This document shows positions 1-8,930 of a stretch of 64,000 nucleotides of DNA, in pieces. This DNA comes from Aquabacterium sp. (GTDB lineage Bacteria > Pseudomonadota > Gammaproteobacteria > Burkholderiales > Burkholderiaceae_C), in NCBI GenBank assembly GCA_023266355.1, contig JAHFQM010000001.1, positions 456,115 to 520,114 of the forward strand, written 5' to 3'. The first letter of the stretch is position 1. Each line of letters starts with the position of its first letter. The notes under the pieces were generated by a model. It was given only the letters and a program-made list of their open reading frames with translations, was not told where the DNA came from and ran no database searches. A program made the translations under genes and the position numbers.

Positions 1-1
1 T

Positions 2-2374
2 GGCCGTGCAAGCCGCGATGCCATCGCCCCGCTCGAAGCCCGGGTGGACCGCCTGGTCGATGTGTTCGAAGCCCTGCGCCAGGCCGATGCCCAGGCCCAG
101 GCGGCCCAGCCCGCGCTGTCGGCCTTGCCCGATGCGCTGCCGATCGGCGAGCCGGCGATCCCTCTGGTGAACGTCGGTGAGGATGAGGGTGCCGATGCGG
201 ATGCCGACGTGCATGCCGATGGGGTGCTGGACCTCGACCTGGATCAGGATGCCTTGTCGCCAGCGTCCGATGACGCGGCCCCCATCGCCACGGTCAGCGC
301 CACGGCGGGTGCCGCCGTGCCGCGCCCAGCCGCTCCGACATCCTCCCCCGCCGAGGCCTTGCCGCCCATCGCCTGGTCCGCGCTGGTGCGTCCGCAAGGC
401 ATGGTCCTGCGCCCGGCCGCCCGCGAAGCCGTGCAAGGTCCCTCGCAGGCCGCGGTGCGCGTGCGCCCGCAACTGCTCGACCGCCTCGTCAACCACGCTG
501 GCGAGGTCGCCATCACGCGCTCGCGCCTGCAAGGCCAGGTGGGCCAGATCCGCGGTTCGCTGACCGACCTGACCGAGAACCTCGACCGCCTGCGCCAGCA
601 GCTGCGCGACATCGAACTGCAGGCCGAGACCCAGGTCACGACCCGGATGGAAGCCGCGCGGGCCGCCTCCCAGCAGTTCGACCCGCTGGAATTCGACCGC
701 TACACGCGCTTCCAGGAACTCACCCGGATGATGGCCGAGTCGGTCAACGACGTGGCCACTGTGCAGCGCACCCTGCAGCGCAGCCTGGAAACCACCGAAG
801 ACCAGCTCGTGGCCCAGGCCCGCCTGACGCGCGACCTGCAAGACGACCTGCTGCGCACCCGCATGGTGGAGTTCGAAGGCCTGTCCGAGCGCCTCTACCG
901 CGTGGTGCGCCAGGCCGCCAAGGAAACGGGCAAGCAGGTGCGCCTGGACATCGTCGGTGGCAGCACCGAAGTGGACCGCGGCGTGCTGGAGCGCATGACC
1001 GGCCCGTTCGAGCACCTGTTGCGCAACTGCGTGACCCACGGCATCGAGCCACCCGAGGCCCGCACGGCGGCCGGCAAGGACGCCACCGGCACCATCACCG
1101 TGACGCTGGCCCAGGAAGGCAACGAAGTCAGCCTGGCCTTCAGCGACGACGGCGCCGGCCTGCAACTCGGTCGCATCCGCGACCGCGCCTTGGCCCAGGG
1201 CCTGATCGCCGCCGATGCGCAGCTCAGCGACGCCGAGCTCGCCCAGCTCATCTTCACACCGGGCTTCTCCACCGCCGAGCAGGTCACCGAACTGGCCGGC
1301 CGCGGCGTGGGCATGGACGTGGTCCGGTCCGAGGTCAACGCCATGGGCGGGCGCATCGAGACGCAGACCCAAGCGGGGCAGGGCACGCGCTTCTCCCTGG
1401 TGCTGCCGCTGACGACGGCCGTCACGCGCGTGGTCATGCTGCGCTGCGGCCAGGTCAACGTGGCCGTGCCCACCCACCTCATCGAGATGGTGCGCCGCGC
1501 CCGACCCGCCGAGATCGAGCAGGCCTACCACCAGGGCCAGATGCCGTTCGGCGACCTGAACCTGCCCTTCTTCTGGCTGGGCGCGCTGCTGGACCTCAGC
1601 CCCGTGGGCCTCGAAGGCGCCCGCAGCCTGCCGGTGGTCATCGTGCGTTCGGCGCAACAGCGCATCGCGGTCCACGTGGACGAGGTCCTGGGCAACCAGG
1701 AAGTGGTCGTCAAGCACCTGGGCAGCCAGCTGGCGCGCCTGCCGGGCCTGGCCGGGATGACGCTGCTGCCGTCCGGTGCCGTCTCGCTCATCTACAACCC
1801 GGTGGCCCTGGCCACGGTCTATGGCGAGCGCGCCCACGCCCTGACCGGCCAGGCCTTGCAGCTCGGCCTGGGTGGCCAGCCGCTGGCGGGCTGGTTGCAG
1901 CCGGACGCCCGTGGCCACATCAAGCCGCAGGCGGGCGACCTGACGCCGGCCGAGCCCGATGTGCCCCTGGTGCTGGTGGTGGACGATTCCCTCACCGTGC
2001 GCCGCGTCACCCAGCGCCTGCTGGCGCGTGAGGGTTACCGCGTGGTGCTGGCAAAAGACGGCCTGGAAGCCCTTGAATTCCTGGCCCAGGAGCGCCCGAC
2101 GGTGGTACTGTCCGACATCGAGATGCCCCGCATGGACGGTTTCGATCTGGTGCGCAACATCCGCGCCGACCGGAAACTGGCCGACCTGCCCGTCATCATG
2201 ATCACGTCACGCATTGCACAGAAGCACCGCGACTACGCGACCGAACTGGGCGTCAACCACTACCTCGGCAAGCCCTATCGCGAGGAGGAGTTGCTGGCCC
2301 TGGTGGCGAGTTACGCATCGATGTCGGCATCGGCCGTCGCATCCGCTTCCGTGCCATCCGCCGTGGTCCCCTGA
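2..2374 (+). CDS. CheA-like hybrid histidine kinase/response regulator, PilL/ChpA type (5' end cut by window)
   Basis: The reading frame is open to the window edge, so the gene begins upstream and any Hpt domains lie outside. In order it shows a CheA dimerisation region beginning NHAGEVAITRSRL, an ATPase domain (N box HLLRNCVTHGIE, G boxes FSDDGAGL and GRGVGMDVV), a CheW-like domain, and a C-terminal receiver domain with LVVDDSLTVRR and a phosphoacceptor Asp in VVLSDIEMPRMDG. A CheA core fused to a C-terminal receiver is typical of PilL/ChpA kinases of type IV pilus chemosensory systems, but some flagellar-type hybrids share it. Assignment to the pilus system is inference, because the upstream pil genes are not visible. 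A diguanylate cyclase follows immediately. Confidence 0.88.
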   Translation, partial: GRASRDAIAPLEARVDRLVDVFEALRQADAQAQAAQPALSALPDALPIGEPAIPLVNVGEDEGADADADVHADGVLDLDLDQDALSPASDDAAPIATVSATAGAAVPRPAAPTSSPAEALPPIAWSALVRPQGMVLRPAAREAVQGPSQAAVRVRPQLLDRLVNHAGEVAITRSRLQGQVGQIRGSLTDLTENLDRLRQQLRDIELQAETQVTTRMEAARAASQQFDPLEFDRYTRFQELTRMMAESVNDVATVQRTLQRSLETTEDQLVAQARLTRDLQDDLLRTRMVEFEGLSERLYRVVRQAAKETGKQVRLDIVGGSTEVDRGVLERMTGPFEHLLRNCVTHGIEPPEARTAAGKDATGTITVTLAQEGNEVSLAFSDDGAGLQLGRIRDRALAQGLIAADAQLSDAELAQLIFTPGFSTAEQVTELAGRGVGMDVVRSEVNAMGGRIETQTQAGQGTRFSLVLPLTTAVTRVVMLRCGQVNVAVPTHLIEMVRRARPAEIEQAYHQGQMPFGDLNLPFFWLGALLDLSPVGLEGARSLPVVIVRSAQQRIAVHVDEVLGNQEVVVKHLGSQLARLPGLAGMTLLPSGAVSLIYNPVALATVYGERAHALTGQALQLGLGGQPLAGWLQPDARGHIKPQAGDLTPAEPDVPLVLVVDDSLTVRRVTQRLLAREGYRVVLAKDGLEALEFLAQERPTVVLSDIEMPRMDGFDLVRNIRADRKLADLPVIMITSRIAQKHRDYATELGVNHYLGKPYREEELLALVASYASMSASAVASASVPSAVVP

Positions 2375-2396
2375 AGGTTTCACCGCAGCCACCACC

Positions 2397-3515
2397 TTGC
2401 AGCAGTCCCAGGTCACGACATCCGACACTCGCCACGGGCCCGTGCCCGGGGTGGACGACGCCATCACGCACCTGGCGGCCCTGACCGCCCAGCGTGACCG
2501 CGAGTTGCTGGACGTCACCCTGGCGCAAGGCGTGCTGGACCTGCTGGGCGCGGCCAGTGTGGCCGTGTACCGCCTGATCGGCCGCGAGGACGAATCCCGC
2601 CGCTGGCTGTGCTGCGGGCTGTCCCGCAAGGGCAGCCTGACGGTGAGCGACCCGATGTGGGTGGACCTCCACCAGTTGCCGCTGGAAGAGGAGTACCCCC
2701 ACCGCCAGCGCGCCCTGTCATCGCGCCTGCCCGAGCACGACGAAGAGCAGATCATGGGCCACGGCGAGCACGCGGTGCTGGCCCGCCACATCGTCACCCT
2801 GCCGCTGCCCGTCGAGGTGGGCCTGGCGGGTGTGCTGGAGGTGGGCTCCACCGAGCCTTTGTCGGTGCAGGCCATGCGCACGGTCCAGACCCTGCTGAAG
2901 GTGTTTGGCAACTTCCAGAACCTGCTGGAATCCAGCCAGCGCGATGCCCTGACCAGCCTGCTCAACCGCCAGACCTTCGACGCGACCTTCCTGAAAGCCT
3001 CGATGCCGCTGGCCGAGCGCAAGGCCGGCCACGCCCAGGGCGAGCGCCGCCACAACAGCGCGGCGGGTTACTGGTTGGGCGTGATCGACATCGACAACTT
3101 CAAGCGCGTCAACGACAACTTCGGCCACCTGATCGGTGACGAGGTGCTGGTGCTGGTGGCGCGCATCATGCGCCAGACCTTCCGCCACTACGACCGCCTC
3201 TACCGCTTCGGTGGCGAGGAGTTCGTGGTCTTGCTGCGCGGCGGCACCGAGGCCGACGCCATGGGCGCGTTCGAGCGCTTCCGCCGCAACGTGGCCAGCT
3301 ACCCCTTCCCGCAGGTGGAGCGCGTCACGGTCAGCGTGGGCTTCACCGAGGTCATGCACCACGACACGCCCAACGTGACCTTCTCGCGGGCCGACCAGGC
3401 GGTCTACCGCGCCAAGCACCAGGGCCGTGACCAGGTGCTGTGCCACGAAGCGCTGGTGCGCGATGGCGTGATGGCGTCCAGCGAACAGCACATCGGCGAC
3501 GTCGAGCTGTTCTGA
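2397..3515 (+). CDS. Diguanylate cyclase (GGDEF) with N-terminal GAF-like sensor region
   Basis: The protein has about 372 residues. The C-terminal half is a GGDEF domain starting at DALTSLLNRQTF, with the substrate-site DIDNFKRVNDNFGH and the catalytic signature RFGGEEF. The motif RHYD lies exactly five residues before GGEEF, which is a canonical RxxD inhibitory I-site, so c-di-GMP product inhibition is expected. The N-terminal half has no predicted membrane span and resembles a cytoplasmic GAF-type sensor, but this is weak. No ATG precedes the conserved part in frame after the kinase stop. I chose the TTG at 2397; a GTG a little downstream is also possible. The gene starts 22 bases after the chemosensory kinase stop and is probably cotranscribed with it. 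Confidence 0.85.
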   Translation: MQQSQVTTSDTRHGPVPGVDDAITHLAALTAQRDRELLDVTLAQGVLDLLGAASVAVYRLIGREDESRRWLCCGLSRKGSLTVSDPMWVDLHQLPLEEEYPHRQRALSSRLPEHDEEQIMGHGEHAVLARHIVTLPLPVEVGLAGVLEVGSTEPLSVQAMRTVQTLLKVFGNFQNLLESSQRDALTSLLNRQTFDATFLKASMPLAERKAGHAQGERRHNSAAGYWLGVIDIDNFKRVNDNFGHLIGDEVLVLVARIMRQTFRHYDRLYRFGGEEFVVLLRGGTEADAMGAFERFRRNVASYPFPQVERVTVSVGFTEVMHHDTPNVTFSRADQAVYRAKHQGRDQVLCHEALVRDGVMASSEQHIGDVELF

Positions 3516-3530
3516 GCTGGCGACCGAGCT

Positions 3531-5030
3531 TCAGGCCTTGTTCGCCTTCACCACCGCATAGCGCGCCAGCGTCTCGGCGCGGGCCTCGTCGTGTTGCACG
3601 ATGGGCTGCGGGTAGTCGCGTCCGATCACGACATCGTCGGCCGTGGCCAGGTCGGCCGGGCGCGCCAGCCAGGGCGCGTGCAGGGCCTTGTCGGGCAGGC
3701 TGGCCAGTTCGGGCACGTAGCGGCGGATGAACTTGCCCTGCGGGTCGAACTTCTCGCTCTGGCTGATGGGGTTGAAGATGCGGAAATAGGGTTGCGCGTC
3801 ACAGCCCGACGAGGCCGCCCATTGCCAGCCACCGTTGTTGGCAGCGAGGTCGAAGTCCAGCAGCTTTTCGGCGAAATAGGCTTCGCCGCGGCGCCAGTCG
3901 ATGCCAAGGTCCTTGATGAGGAAGCTGGCCGTGACCATGCGCAGGCGGTTGTGCATGTAGCCCGTATGGTTGAGCTGGCGCATGGCCGCATCCACCAGCG
4001 GGTAGCCCGTGCGGCCTTCGCACCAGGCGGCGAATTGCGCATCGGCGTGCTTGCCGTGGGCCCATTTGATGAGGTCGTACTCGCGCTTGTAGGCGTGGCC
4101 GACCACGTGGGGGTGGTGGAAGAGGATCTGGTGGTAAAAATCGCGCCAGATCAACTCCGACAACCACACCCGGGCCCCTTCCGAGCCCGCCTGCGCACGC
4201 CGCCAGGCCAGGCCGGCGAGTTCGCGGATGGACACCGTGCCGAAGCGCAGGTGGGTGGACAGGTAGCTCGGGCCTTTGACGCCGGGGAAGTCGCGGGTGT
4301 CGCCGTAGTGGTCGATGCGCTCCAGGAAGTCGGCCAGCAGGGCCTGAGCGCCACGGGTGCCCGGCGGCACCTTGAGCGCGTCCACGGGCTCGAAGTCCAG
4401 GTCGGGCAGGGTGGGCACGCGTGGCAGCTCGGACGGGCAGACCGAAGCCGGGATGGCGGCCAGGTGGGCCGCGTACTTCTCCACCGGGTAGGGCTTGACG
4501 TAGAAATCGTCGATCTTCTTCAGCCAGGTGTTCTTGTAGGGCGTGAAGACGCCGTAGGGCGTGTCGTTGCCCGTCAGCACCTCGTTGCGCTCGAAGACAA
4601 CGTGGTCTTTGAGGGTGTAGAGCGCCGCGCCGACATTGCTCAGCGCACCGCGCACCTGGGCGTCGCGCTGCAGGGCAAAGGGCTCGTCGTCGTGGGCGAC
4701 ATAGACCGATTGCACGCTGAGCTGCTCGGCCAGCTTCGGGATTTCGCGGCGGGCCGGGCCGTGTCGCACGATCAGCCCCGTCAGCGCGGGCGTTGGGGCG
4801 CCTGCATTGGCTGCCAGCACGCGCAGGGCGCCGTCGAGCTCGAACAGGCTTTCGCGGATGAAGGCCACGCGGCGGTCCTGGCGGGGCAGGGCGTCGAGGA
4901 TGTCGGTGTCGAAGACGAAGGCGCACCACACCTTGCCCGCGTTTTTCAAGGCATGGAAGAGGGCGGCGTGGTCGTGGCAGCGCAGGTCGCGGCGCAGCCA
5001 GACCAGGGCGGATGAGTGGGCTTCGTTCAT
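3531..5030 (-). CDS. phrB: Deoxyribodipyrimidine photolyase
   Basis: Class I CPD photolyase of about 499 residues, which uses blue light to split cyclobutane pyrimidine dimers. The N terminus shows the antenna-domain signature ALVWLRRDLR. The C-terminal FAD domain contains GRTGYPLVDAAMRQL, MHNRLRMVTASFL and the strongly conserved NNGGWQWAASSGCDAQPYFR region that contacts flavin and DNA. The start at 5030 (MNEAHSSALVWLRRD) fits the family. An upstream in-frame codon at 5072 would add 14 unconserved residues. The gene is convergent with the diguanylate cyclase and divergent from yqgE. Confidence 0.95.
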   Translation of the reverse strand: MNEAHSSALVWLRRDLRCHDHAALFHALKNAGKVWCAFVFDTDILDALPRQDRRVAFIRESLFELDGALRVLAANAGAPTPALTGLIVRHGPARREIPKLAEQLSVQSVYVAHDDEPFALQRDAQVRGALSNVGAALYTLKDHVVFERNEVLTGNDTPYGVFTPYKNTWLKKIDDFYVKPYPVEKYAAHLAAIPASVCPSELPRVPTLPDLDFEPVDALKVPPGTRGAQALLADFLERIDHYGDTRDFPGVKGPSYLSTHLRFGTVSIRELAGLAWRRAQAGSEGARVWLSELIWRDFYHQILFHHPHVVGHAYKREYDLIKWAHGKHADAQFAAWCEGRTGYPLVDAAMRQLNHTGYMHNRLRMVTASFLIKDLGIDWRRGEAYFAEKLLDFDLAANNGGWQWAASSGCDAQPYFRIFNPISQSEKFDPQGKFIRRYVPELASLPDKALHAPWLARPADLATADDVVIGRDYPQPIVQHDEARAETLARYAVVKANKA

Positions 5031-5057
5031 GGCTTTGTTCTGCCCGCAGGCATTGTC

Positions 5058-5088
5058 TTGGTGCAGCCGCAAGCGGCTGGCCTAAAAT
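5058..5088 (+). promoter_or_regulatory. Possible sigma-70 promoter for the yqgE-pyr operon
   Basis: TTGGTG at 5058-5063 and TAAAAT at 5083-5088 are separated by 19 bases. The -10 lies 6 bases before the yqgE ATG, so transcription would start close to or at the start codon, giving a near-leaderless message. The gap between phrB and yqgE is only 64 bases. The spacer is longer than ideal, hence the low confidence. Confidence 0.3.
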
Positions 5089-5094
5089 CATGGC

Positions 5095-5682
5095 ATGTCT
5101 GCCGACGTTTCCCATTCCATCGACCTGACCAACCAGTTTCTCATCGCCATGCCGGGCATGGTGGATGACAACTTCGCGGGCACCGTCGTCTACCTGTGCG
5201 AGCACAGCGACAACGGCGCCCTGGGCCTGGTCATCAACCGCCCGACGGACATCAACCTCAAGAACCTCTTCGAGCGCGTGGACCTGTCGCTGGACCGCGA
5301 TGACCTCGCCGCGCGCCCCGTGTTCTACGGCGGCCCCGTCCAGACCGAGCGCGGCTTCGTGCTGCACGAGGGCCTGGGCGACGACGGCGAGCACTACAGC
5401 TCGACGCTCAAGATCTCGGGCGGCCTGGAGATGACCACCTCGCGCGATGTGCTGGAGGCCCTCTCCAGCGGCGCCGGCCCCAAGCGCGTCTTCGTCACAC
5501 TGGGCTACGCGGGCTGGGGCGCCGGGCAACTGGAAGACGAGATCTCGCGCAATGGCTGGCTGTCGGTGAATGCCGACCCGGAGCTTATCTTCGCCACACC
5601 GGTGGAGCAGCGCTATGACAAGGCTTTGTCTCTGCTGGGCGTGGACCGCAGCTTCCTGATGGGCGAGGCCGGGCACGCATGA
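5095..5682 (+). CDS. yqgE: YqgE/AlgH family protein (UPF0301)
   Basis: The 195-residue protein matches the YqgE/AlgH family throughout. It has an N-terminal LTNQFLIAMPGMVDDNFAGTV block, VYLCEHSDNGALGLVINRP, FYGGPVQTERGFVLH and GYAGWGAGQLEDEI. The molecular function of the family is not established; AlgH was first linked to alginate regulation in Pseudomonas. In many proteobacteria the gene precedes ruvX, as here, and its stop overlaps the ruvX start in ATGA. It is the first gene of the coupled run to plsC. Confidence 0.93.
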   Translation: MSADVSHSIDLTNQFLIAMPGMVDDNFAGTVVYLCEHSDNGALGLVINRPTDINLKNLFERVDLSLDRDDLAARPVFYGGPVQTERGFVLHEGLGDDGEHYSSTLKISGGLEMTTSRDVLEALSSGAGPKRVFVTLGYAGWGAGQLEDEISRNGWLSVNADPELIFATPVEQRYDKALSLLGVDRSFLMGEAGHA

Positions 5683-6113
5683 CCGGGCCGACGCCGTCGT
5701 CCGCGGTCCGCACCTTCCTGGCCTTCGACTACGGGCTCAAGCGCGTGGGCGTGGCCACGGGCAACAGCTTCACGCGCCAGGCCCAGCCCCTGCAAACCAT
5801 CGCGGCCGAGGGCGACGCACGCTTTGCCCGCATCGGCCAACTGGTGACCGAGTGGCAACCCGCAGCCCTCGTGGTGGGCGTGCCCTACCACCCCGACGGC
5901 GCCGAGCACGAGAACACCCTGCGGGCGCGCAAGTTCGGCCGCCAGCTCTCGGGCCGCTTCCACCTGCCCGTGCACGAGGTCGATGAGCGCTACTCGACCA
6001 CCGAGGCGAAGTCCTTCGGCGCACGCGACCTGGACGCTGCTTCCGCGGCCATCCTGCTGCAGCAATTTTTCGACGCCATCCCCGACGCCATCCCCTCCGA
6101 GAGGCCCGAGTGA
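5679..6113 (+). CDS. ruvX: Putative pre-16S rRNA nuclease/Holliday junction resolvase-like protein
   Basis: A 144-residue RNase H-fold protein of the YqgF family. The first catalytic acidic residue sits in FLAFDYGLKRVGVATGN near residue 14. VVGVPYHPDG and the later VHEVDERYSTTEAK correspond to the conserved strand and the E/DE(R)xST motif. In E. coli the protein is essential and implicated in 16S rRNA 5' processing; the resolvase annotation is historical. The start overlaps the yqgE stop (ATGA), and the stop overlaps the GTG of pyrR, so translational coupling on both sides is likely. Confidence 0.93.
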   Translation: MTGPTPSSAVRTFLAFDYGLKRVGVATGNSFTRQAQPLQTIAAEGDARFARIGQLVTEWQPAALVVGVPYHPDGAEHENTLRARKFGRQLSGRFHLPVHEVDERYSTTEAKSFGARDLDAASAAILLQQFFDAIPDAIPSERPE

Positions 6114-6625
6114 CATCCCCTGCACCCCACACCCTGAGCCTCGACGCCGAGGCCCTCTACGGCAGCCTGCTCGACGGCGTGCGCCGCATGGCCACGCCCG
6201 ACACGGCCCTGGTCGGCATCTGGTCGGGCGGCGCCTGGCTGGCCGAACGCCTCGCCACCGACCTCGGCCTGAAGACGCCGCACGGCGTGATCTCCTCGGC
6301 CTTGCACCGCGATGACTTCAGCTCGCGCGGTCTGGCCGTGGGCAAGGACGCCACGCACCTGCCCTTTGAGGTCGATGGCCGCCGCATCCTGCTGATCGAC
6401 GACGTGCTCTACACCGGACGCACCACGCGCGCCGTCATCAACGAGCTGTTCGACTTCGGTCGCCCTGCCAGCGTGACCCTGGTCGTGCTGGTGGACCGTG
6501 GCGGCCGCGAGCTGCCCATCGAGCCGGCGTTCTCCGCCGCCCGCATTGCCTTGCCCGACGACGAGCGCGTGTCCCTGGACCGCACGCCGGAAGGCCGTTT
6601 CCAGTTCCATTTCGAGAGGGTGTGA
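6110..6625 (+). CDS. pyrR: PyrR-type uracil phosphoribosyltransferase / pyr operon regulator
   Basis: The 171-residue protein is a type I phosphoribosyltransferase with the PRPP loop [17 protein letters not shown] and the PyrR-typical [15 protein letters not shown] block. In Bacillus PyrR is an mRNA-binding attenuation protein with UPRTase side activity. In proteobacteria it is often retained next to pyrB without an obvious attenuator, and I see no leader structure here because the gene is internal to an operon with 4-base overlaps. It starts at GTG 6110, overlapping the ruvX stop. It probably acts in uracil salvage or as a regulator; which of these cannot be read from sequence. Confidence 0.92.
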   Translation: MTSPAPHTLSLDAEALYGSLLDGVRRMATPDTALVGIWSGGAWLAERLATDLGLKTPHGVISSALHRDDFSSRGLAVGKDATHLPFEVDGRRILLIDDVLYTGRTTRAVINELFDFGRPASVTLVVLVDRGGRELPIEPAFSAARIALPDDERVSLDRTPEGRFQFHFERV

Positions 6626-7590
6626 TGAAAAAACCCCAACGCAACCCGCAGCTCAACGCGCATGGCGAGCTGATCCACCTGCTGTCCACGGAAGGCCTGC
6701 CCAAGGCCATCCTGCACCAGATCCTGGACACCGCCGAGCAGTTCCTGAGCGTCAACGAGCGCGAGGTCAAGAAGGTGCCACTGCTGCGCGGCAAGAGCGT
6801 CTTCAACCTGTTCTTCGAGAACAGCACGCGCACGCGCACGACCTTCGAGATCGCGGCCAAGCGCCTGAGCGCCGATGTCATCAACCTCGACATCGCGCGC
6901 TCGTCGGCCTCCAAGGGCGAGAGCCTGCTGGACACCATCGCGAACCTGTCCGCGATGCAAGCCGACATGTTCATCGTGCGGCACAGCGAGTCGGGCGCGC
7001 CCTACCTGATCGCCCAGCACGTGGCGCCGCACGTGCACGTGGTCAACGCCGGTGACGGCCGCCACGCGCACCCCACGCAGGCGCTGCTGGACATGTACAC
7101 GATCCGGCACTACAAGAAAGACTTCTCCAACCTGACCGTGGCCATCGTGGGCGACATCGTGCACTCGCGCGTGGCCCGCTCCAACATCCACGCGCTGACC
7201 ACCTTGGGCGTGCCCGAGGTGCGTGTGGTCGGCCCGCGCACCCTGGTGCCCGGCGACCTGCGCGAGATGGGTGTGCGCGTCTGCCACAGCATGGAAGAGG
7301 GCATCAAGGATGCCGACGTCGTCATCATGCTGCGCCTGCAGAACGAGCGCATGACCGGCGGCATGCTGCCCAGCTCCGGCGAGTTCTTCAAGGAGTTCGG
7401 CCTCACGCAAGCCAAGCTGGCCCTGGCCAAGCCCGATGCCATCGTGATGCACCCGGGCCCGATCAACCGCGGCGTGGAAATCGAATCGGCCGTGGCCGAT
7501 GGCAAGCAAAGCGTCATCCTGCCGCAGGTCACCTTCGGCATCGCGGTGCGCATGGCGGTGATGGGCATCATCGCGGGGAATGAAGCATGA
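6625..7590 (+). CDS. pyrB: Aspartate carbamoyltransferase catalytic subunit
   Basis: Catalyses carbamoyl phosphate + aspartate to carbamoyl aspartate, the committed step of pyrimidine synthesis. About 321 residues with the carbamoyl phosphate motif [26 protein letters not shown] and the C-terminal [13 protein letters not shown] purine-rich site at 6614-6620 precedes ATG 6625, which overlaps the pyrR stop; a GTG at 6622 is an alternative. No pyrI regulatory subunit is present. The next gene encodes an inactive dihydroorotase homologue, so this ATCase probably belongs to the Pseudomonas-like class that assembles with PyrC'. Confidence 0.95.
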   Translation: MKKPQRNPQLNAHGELIHLLSTEGLPKAILHQILDTAEQFLSVNEREVKKVPLLRGKSVFNLFFENSTRTRTTFEIAAKRLSADVINLDIARSSASKGESLLDTIANLSAMQADMFIVRHSESGAPYLIAQHVAPHVHVVNAGDGRHAHPTQALLDMYTIRHYKKDFSNLTVAIVGDIVHSRVARSNIHALTTLGVPEVRVVGPRTLVPGDLREMGVRVCHSMEEGIKDADVVIMLRLQNERMTGGMLPSSGEFFKEFGLTQAKLALAKPDAIVMHPGPINRGVEIESAVADGKQSVILPQVTFGIAVRMAVMGIIAGNEA

Positions 7591-8930
7591 AGATCCTGAT
7601 CAAAAACGGCCGCCTGGTCGATCCCGCTTCCGGCCTGGACCAGGTCGGTGACCTGGCCATCACCTCAGGCCGCATCAGCGCCATCGGCAAGGTGCCGGCC
7701 GATTTCGCGCCTGACCGCAGCATCGACGCCACCGGCCTGATCGTGGCACCGGGCCTGGTCGATCTGGCCGCCCGCCTGCGCGAGCCGGGTCACGAGCACG
7801 AAGGCATGCTGGAGTCCGAGCTGGCCGCCGCTGCCGCCGGCGGCGTGACCAGCGTGGTCTGCCTGCCCGACACCGACCCCACGCTCGACGAGCCTGGCCT
7901 GGTCGAGATGCTCAAGCTGCGTGCCCGCAAGCTCAGCCGTTGCCGCTTGTTCCCGCTGGGCGCGCTCACGCGTGGCCTCAAGGGTGAAACGCTCACCGAG
8001 ATGGCCGAGCTGGTCGAGGCCGGCTGCATCGGCTTCTCGCAAGCCGAGGTCGCCATCAAGGACACCCTGGTGCTGCAGCGTGCCATGCAGTACGCCGCCA
8101 CCTTCGGCTACACCGTCTGGCTGCGCCCGCAAGACCCGTGGTTGGGCAAGGGTGTGGCTGCCAGCGGCTCGGTCGCCACGCGCCTGGGCCTCTCGGGCGT
8201 GCCTGTCAGCGCCGAGACCATCGCCATCAACACCCTCATCGAGCTGGTGCGCGCCACCGGCACCCGCGTGCACCTGTGCCGCATCAGCAGCGCCGCTGGC
8301 GTCGAGCTGGTGCGCCAGGCCAAGGCGCAGGGCCTGCCGATCACGGCCGACGTCAGCATCAACTCCCTGCTGCTGACCGATGTGGACATCGGCTACTTCA
8401 ACTCGGCCATGCGCGTGACCCCACCGTTGCGCCAGGGCCGCGACCGCGATGCCCTGCAAGCCGGCCTGGCCGATGGCACGCTGGACGCGCTGGTCTCCGA
8501 CCACACCCCGGTCAGCGAAGACGAGAAGGTGCTGCCCTTCGGTGAGGCCGAGCCCGGCGCCACCGGCCTGGAGTTGCTGCTCAGCCTGGCGCTGAAGTGG
8601 GCCGGTGCCGACCACCAGGCCCAGCCCGCGGCCGACAAGCTGCGCCGCGCGCTGTCCGTGGTCACGCAAGGCCCCGTGAAGGTGCTGGGCGATGCCTTGG
8701 GCTCGCTGTCGTCGAGTGCCGGGCGCCTGGTGCCCGGTGGCGTGGCCGACGTGGTCGTGTTCGACCCGGCCGCGCGCTGGACCGTGACGCCCGCCGAGCT
8801 GGTCAGCCAGGGCAAGCACACGCCGTTCGCGTTCGAGACCACCGGCTTCGAGCTGTCGGGCCGCGTGCGCCTGACCCTGGTGGCCGGCCAGGTGGCCCAC
8901 GAGTCTGCCGCCCTGACCGAGTCCGCATGA
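7587..8930 (+). CDS. pyrC': Dihydroorotase-like protein PyrC', predicted catalytically inactive
   Basis: The 447-residue protein is homologous to class I dihydroorotase across its length ([15 protein letters not shown] near residue 54, and a late [11 protein letters not shown]). The metal-binding D-x-H-x-H motif reads D59-L-A-A-R63, so both histidines are replaced. A second catalytic position, usually H in the HxxHxS-type motif, reads [11 protein letters not shown] with Arg. It therefore probably cannot hydrolyse dihydroorotate. In Pseudomonas the analogous PyrC' is required to assemble the ATCase dodecamer, and the overlap with pyrB (ATGA) supports the same role here. An active PyrC must be encoded elsewhere. 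Confidence 0.9.
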   Translation: MKILIKNGRLVDPASGLDQVGDLAITSGRISAIGKVPADFAPDRSIDATGLIVAPGLVDLAARLREPGHEHEGMLESELAAAAAGGVTSVVCLPDTDPTLDEPGLVEMLKLRARKLSRCRLFPLGALTRGLKGETLTEMAELVEAGCIGFSQAEVAIKDTLVLQRAMQYAATFGYTVWLRPQDPWLGKGVAASGSVATRLGLSGVPVSAETIAINTLIELVRATGTRVHLCRISSAAGVELVRQAKAQGLPITADVSINSLLLTDVDIGYFNSAMRVTPPLRQGRDRDALQAGLADGTLDALVSDHTPVSEDEKVLPFGEAEPGATGLELLLSLALKWAGADHQAQPAADKLRRALSVVTQGPVKVLGDALGSLSSSAGRLVPGGVADVVVFDPAARWTVTPAELVSQGKHTPFAFETTGFELSGRVRLTLVAGQVAHESAALTESA

